A stretch of DNA of 64,000 nucleotides from Purshia tridentata. Lineage: Eukaryota; Streptophyta; Magnoliopsida; Rosales; Rosaceae. The stretch lies in NCBI GenBank assembly GCA_003254885.1, contig QANT01004336.1, positions 1 to 64,000 on the forward strand. The letters are read 5' to 3'. A program made the translations under genes and the position numbers. Below the pieces are notes generated by a model. That model had not been told where the DNA came from. It searched no databases and saw only the letters and a program-made list of their open reading frames with translations. Positions 61,740-64,000 of the stretch are shown here, in pieces (within the stretch, counting starts at the first letter, position 1; the number at the start of each line of letters is the position of its first letter).

Positions 61740-62840
61740 TTTTTCTTTCTTTGGCCTTTTATTTACCAAAAACAAGAAAGTGCTTCCCCATGTCTTTCCT
61801 GCCAACCAAAAACGTGTTGCTGCAACTTTAACCAAACTATCCAGTGTGTGCACCGAAACGACGTTTTCGTTCACTCCTAACACCCAAAGTGGTTCTTTAG
61901 GGATAGCACGCTAATCGAGACATTAGACACTGCTTCCTCACTTCTTTCTTGCGAATCGGGCACGTTTCTGTACAATTTGGACCAAGTTAGACTGAGTATG
62001 CACCGAAATGACGTATTCGTGCGTTCTTAGTTCCTGAAGTTGTTCTTTGGGGCTTGAACGCTTATCGAGACATGAGAGAGTGCTTCCCCTTGTCTTTCTT
62101 CCAACCGGGGAACGTTTTGGTGCAACTTTAATCGACTTGGACTCAGTGTGCATCGAAATGACGTTTTAGTGCGTCCTTCAGGCCTCAAGTGGATCCTTTG
62201 GGTTGGCACGCTAATATCGAGATGTGAGAAAGTGCTTCCTTATGTCTTTCTTGCCCACCAAGGAAGTTTTGGTGCAATTTGGACGAATTCGGACTGAGNA
62301 ATTTGGACTGAGTACGCACCGAAATGATGCTTTCGCGCATTCTTAACACCTAAAGTGGTTCTTTAGGGCTGGCACGCTAATCGAGACATAAGAACGTGCG
62401 TCCTCATGTCGTTCTTGCCAACCGGGCATGTTTTGATGCAATTTAGGCGAAAGTAGACTGATTATGCACTGAAATGAGGTTTTAGTTCCTTCTTAACACG
62501 AAATGTGCTTCTTGAGGGCTAGAACGTTAATCCAAGCATGAGAACGTTCTTGTTGCCAACCGCGCACGTTTCGGTGCAACTTTAACCAAGTTGTGCACAG
62601 TGTGCCCCGAAATGACGTTTCATGCATTCTTAACTCCTAAACTGGTTCGTTGGGGTAGAACGCGAATCCAAACAAGAGAAAGTGCTTCCTCATGTCCTTA
62701 TTGCCAACCGGGGACGTTTTGGTGCAATTGAAACAAAATTGGGTTGGGGAGGCACCGAAATGAGGTTTTCGTGCGTTCTTAACAAAAGCATGTGCTTCTT
62801 GAGGGCTAGAACACTAATCCAAGAATGAGAAAGTGCTTCC

Positions 62841-64000
62841 TGTTGATTGTTTTCTTAGAGCAAAATTATTAAACATTTATTCCAACTCTAAGTTTAACTC
62901 GCAAGTGCACGAATCGCAGAGTAGCAAGGGGTGCAAAGTACGAGGTCGATCCCACAGAGAATGGATATAGTACCAATAAACTAACTTAACTTAACATATT
63001 AGAAACACTAACACAAGCACACAGAAAAGGGGGGTTTAGATTAGAAAGAAAAACACAAACCCAAACAAACACACTTTCATGGCATTGTTAAGCATTAGAA
63101 TCCACCAAACTATCAATGATCAACTAATATGATAATCATGCAATTTCAGAAGACTACGAACATAAAGTTTGACTACCAAAGGCTTTGGCTATTTCCCTTT
63201 GGCGTTATACCTTCCTTATGCATGTACTAAGAGCTTATCGGGCCTACCCTACCAGGTTAACGTGCATGTTCCCAGATAAACTAGGGCAATCACCCATGCA
63301 AGAGTCCTTATGTTCTATGAAGATGTCAAACACGCAGACCCCCTTTCCAACCAAATGTACACGGCGCTACCATACGAATACTATTCCCACAACCACTGCT
63401 TAAGCGGCTGTTTGTTACTTCTAAAATTGTCATCCTTTCGAGCTTATTCAATTTTATAACATCACTAGATGCTTATCCTTAAGGTGGCCAGTCCTAAAGA
63501 CCCTACAACTAGTGCCTTTTTAATTAGGTAATAGGATTTTATGTAAGTACCATCATCATAAATTACAAGAAACCATAACTCAAACATTGAACAATAATAG
63601 AGGTTTCATCAGCCACTCAAAAATTCATAAAAGTAATTAAAACATAAAATAGAAAATAAAAGAACTAACTTTCATTATATAAAAATAATCAATGAATCCA
63701 TAATTAAAGAAAGAACAAACTAAACTAATAAACAAAAGAAAAGAAAAAGAAGAAAAACCCAAAAAGGAGGCAGCAGCTAGGCTTGGGAAAAGCCTAGAAA
63801 CTTGTGAATAGGGCTAGGGCAACAAGCTAGGAAGCTTGCGCCCAAGCCCTAAGGCTTCACCCTTGTGGCTCCCTCTCTCTCTCTCTTTGAAGATGTGTAG
63901 AAAATAAGATGTGAAAATTGATGTGTAAACTGATGTCAAATAATGAGGAGAGGAGGTCTTTATATAGTGGTAAGGAGGTGGAGATTCCTTGGCTTGCAAG
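62841..64000 (+). mobile_element. Dispersed non-coding repeat, right-flank copy, runs off the window
   Basis: It starts TGTTGATTGTTTT directly after AGTGCTTCC of the last subrepeat and follows the block order of the left-flank copy at 13653. The two copies have the same orientation and are clearly diverged. A purine tract (AAAAGGGGGGTTT) is near 63026. A (CT)n run is at about 63872-63887. No coding domain is seen. Confidence 0.6.

Larger units (their letters stand above)
14690..62840 (+). repeat. 5S rDNA tandem array with long higher-order-repeat spacer
   Basis: About 48 kb hold 34 5S genes or relics, all on the plus strand. Start-to-start distances cluster at 1,355-1,364 bp. Exceptions are short (211 and 823 bp) or long (1,400-1,958 bp), from gain or loss of subrepeats, an inverted segment and a MITE. 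The spacer consists of eight subrepeats of 137-152 bp (A to H) that share GTGCTTCC near their start, a CGTTTTGGTGCAA block, a GCACCGAAATGA core, a TTCTTAACACC block and GCTAGAACGCTAATC near their end. No protein-coding gene is present; the many short open frames recur once per unit and follow the repeat. The left edge enters in a subrepeat F; the right edge stops 12-13 bp into what should be subrepeat H. Confidence 0.95.

Noticed and set aside
14826-62209. Dozens of short open frames on both strands that recur every 1.36 kb with similar proteins
   Set aside because: They follow the spacer and the 5S genes, keep no codon pattern, and change frame with small indels. They are by-products of the repeat and not a protein family.
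14690-62840. CRISPR-like or phage-like regular repeats
   Set aside because: Repeat units are 150 bp and 1.36 kb with 5S genes, in plant DNA; no short repeat plus unique spacer pattern and no cas genes.
14690-62840. Linked 35S rDNA (as in plants with 5S inside the 35S unit)
   Set aside because: No 18S, 5.8S or 25S sequence was recognised anywhere in the window.
62841-64000. tRNA or snRNA gene in the right flank
   Set aside because: No cloverleaf, A/B box pair or snRNA promoter element was found; the sequence matches the dispersed repeat on the left.

Overview
This window is nuclear DNA from a flowering plant, probably a dicot. The evidence is plant-type 5S rRNA genes, plant Ty1/copia and Ty3/gypsy (Tekay/Del-like) retrotransposon pieces, and a spliced plant RabC/Rab18-type GTPase relic with GT-AG introns. 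No bacterial features are present. I cannot name the species. No intact protein-coding gene was found.

Left flank (1-14689). The window opens inside a minus-strand gypsy-type LTR (1-1140), next to a fragment of a related LTR in the opposite orientation (about 1141-1510). AT-rich DNA follows. A minus-strand Rab GTPase pseudogene lies at 3454-5624, with a coiled-coil reading frame fused in front of it (to about 6180) and an Ala/Pro-coding minisatellite in its last exon. From about 7440 to 13652 there are nested transposon remains. The best defined is a complete solo LTR (8190-10802, 5-bp target duplication TCTCT) inserted into a minus-strand copia element that keeps a decayed gag but no recognisable pol. 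A non-coding dispersed repeat (13653-14689) abuts the array.

The 5S rDNA array (about 14690-62840) holds 34 plus-strand 5S genes or gene relics. The repeat unit is unusually long, most often 1,355-1,364 bp. The spacer is a higher-order repeat of eight related subrepeats of about 150 bp (called A to H here). In each unit the 119-bp 5S gene plus a tail of about 35 bp sits near the start of subrepeat A, flanked by a direct duplication of about 15 bp (core AAAGTGCTTCCCCA). A diverged, inverted spacer segment at 36889-37280 contains the same H-to-A junction without a 5S gene and with only one copy of the 15-mer. It looks like an empty insertion site. This is the most interesting result: the locus looks like a satellite repeat that acquired a 5S gene and was then amplified.

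The array is mosaic. One 5S type (35T/80A/112T) fills both ends, and another (35C/80G/112C) fills about 33.8-52.0 kb. A block with shared control-region mutations lies at 19.2-23.9 kb. There is a chimeric gene at 53445, a twin gene pair 211 bp apart at 51.9-52.2 kb, and a hAT-type MITE at 42430-42976. Seven single N bases, most of them beside partial duplications or truncations, look like assembly joins, so copy number and order should be treated with caution.

Right flank (62841-64000). A second copy of the dispersed repeat seen on the left begins abruptly inside a subrepeat and runs off the window.
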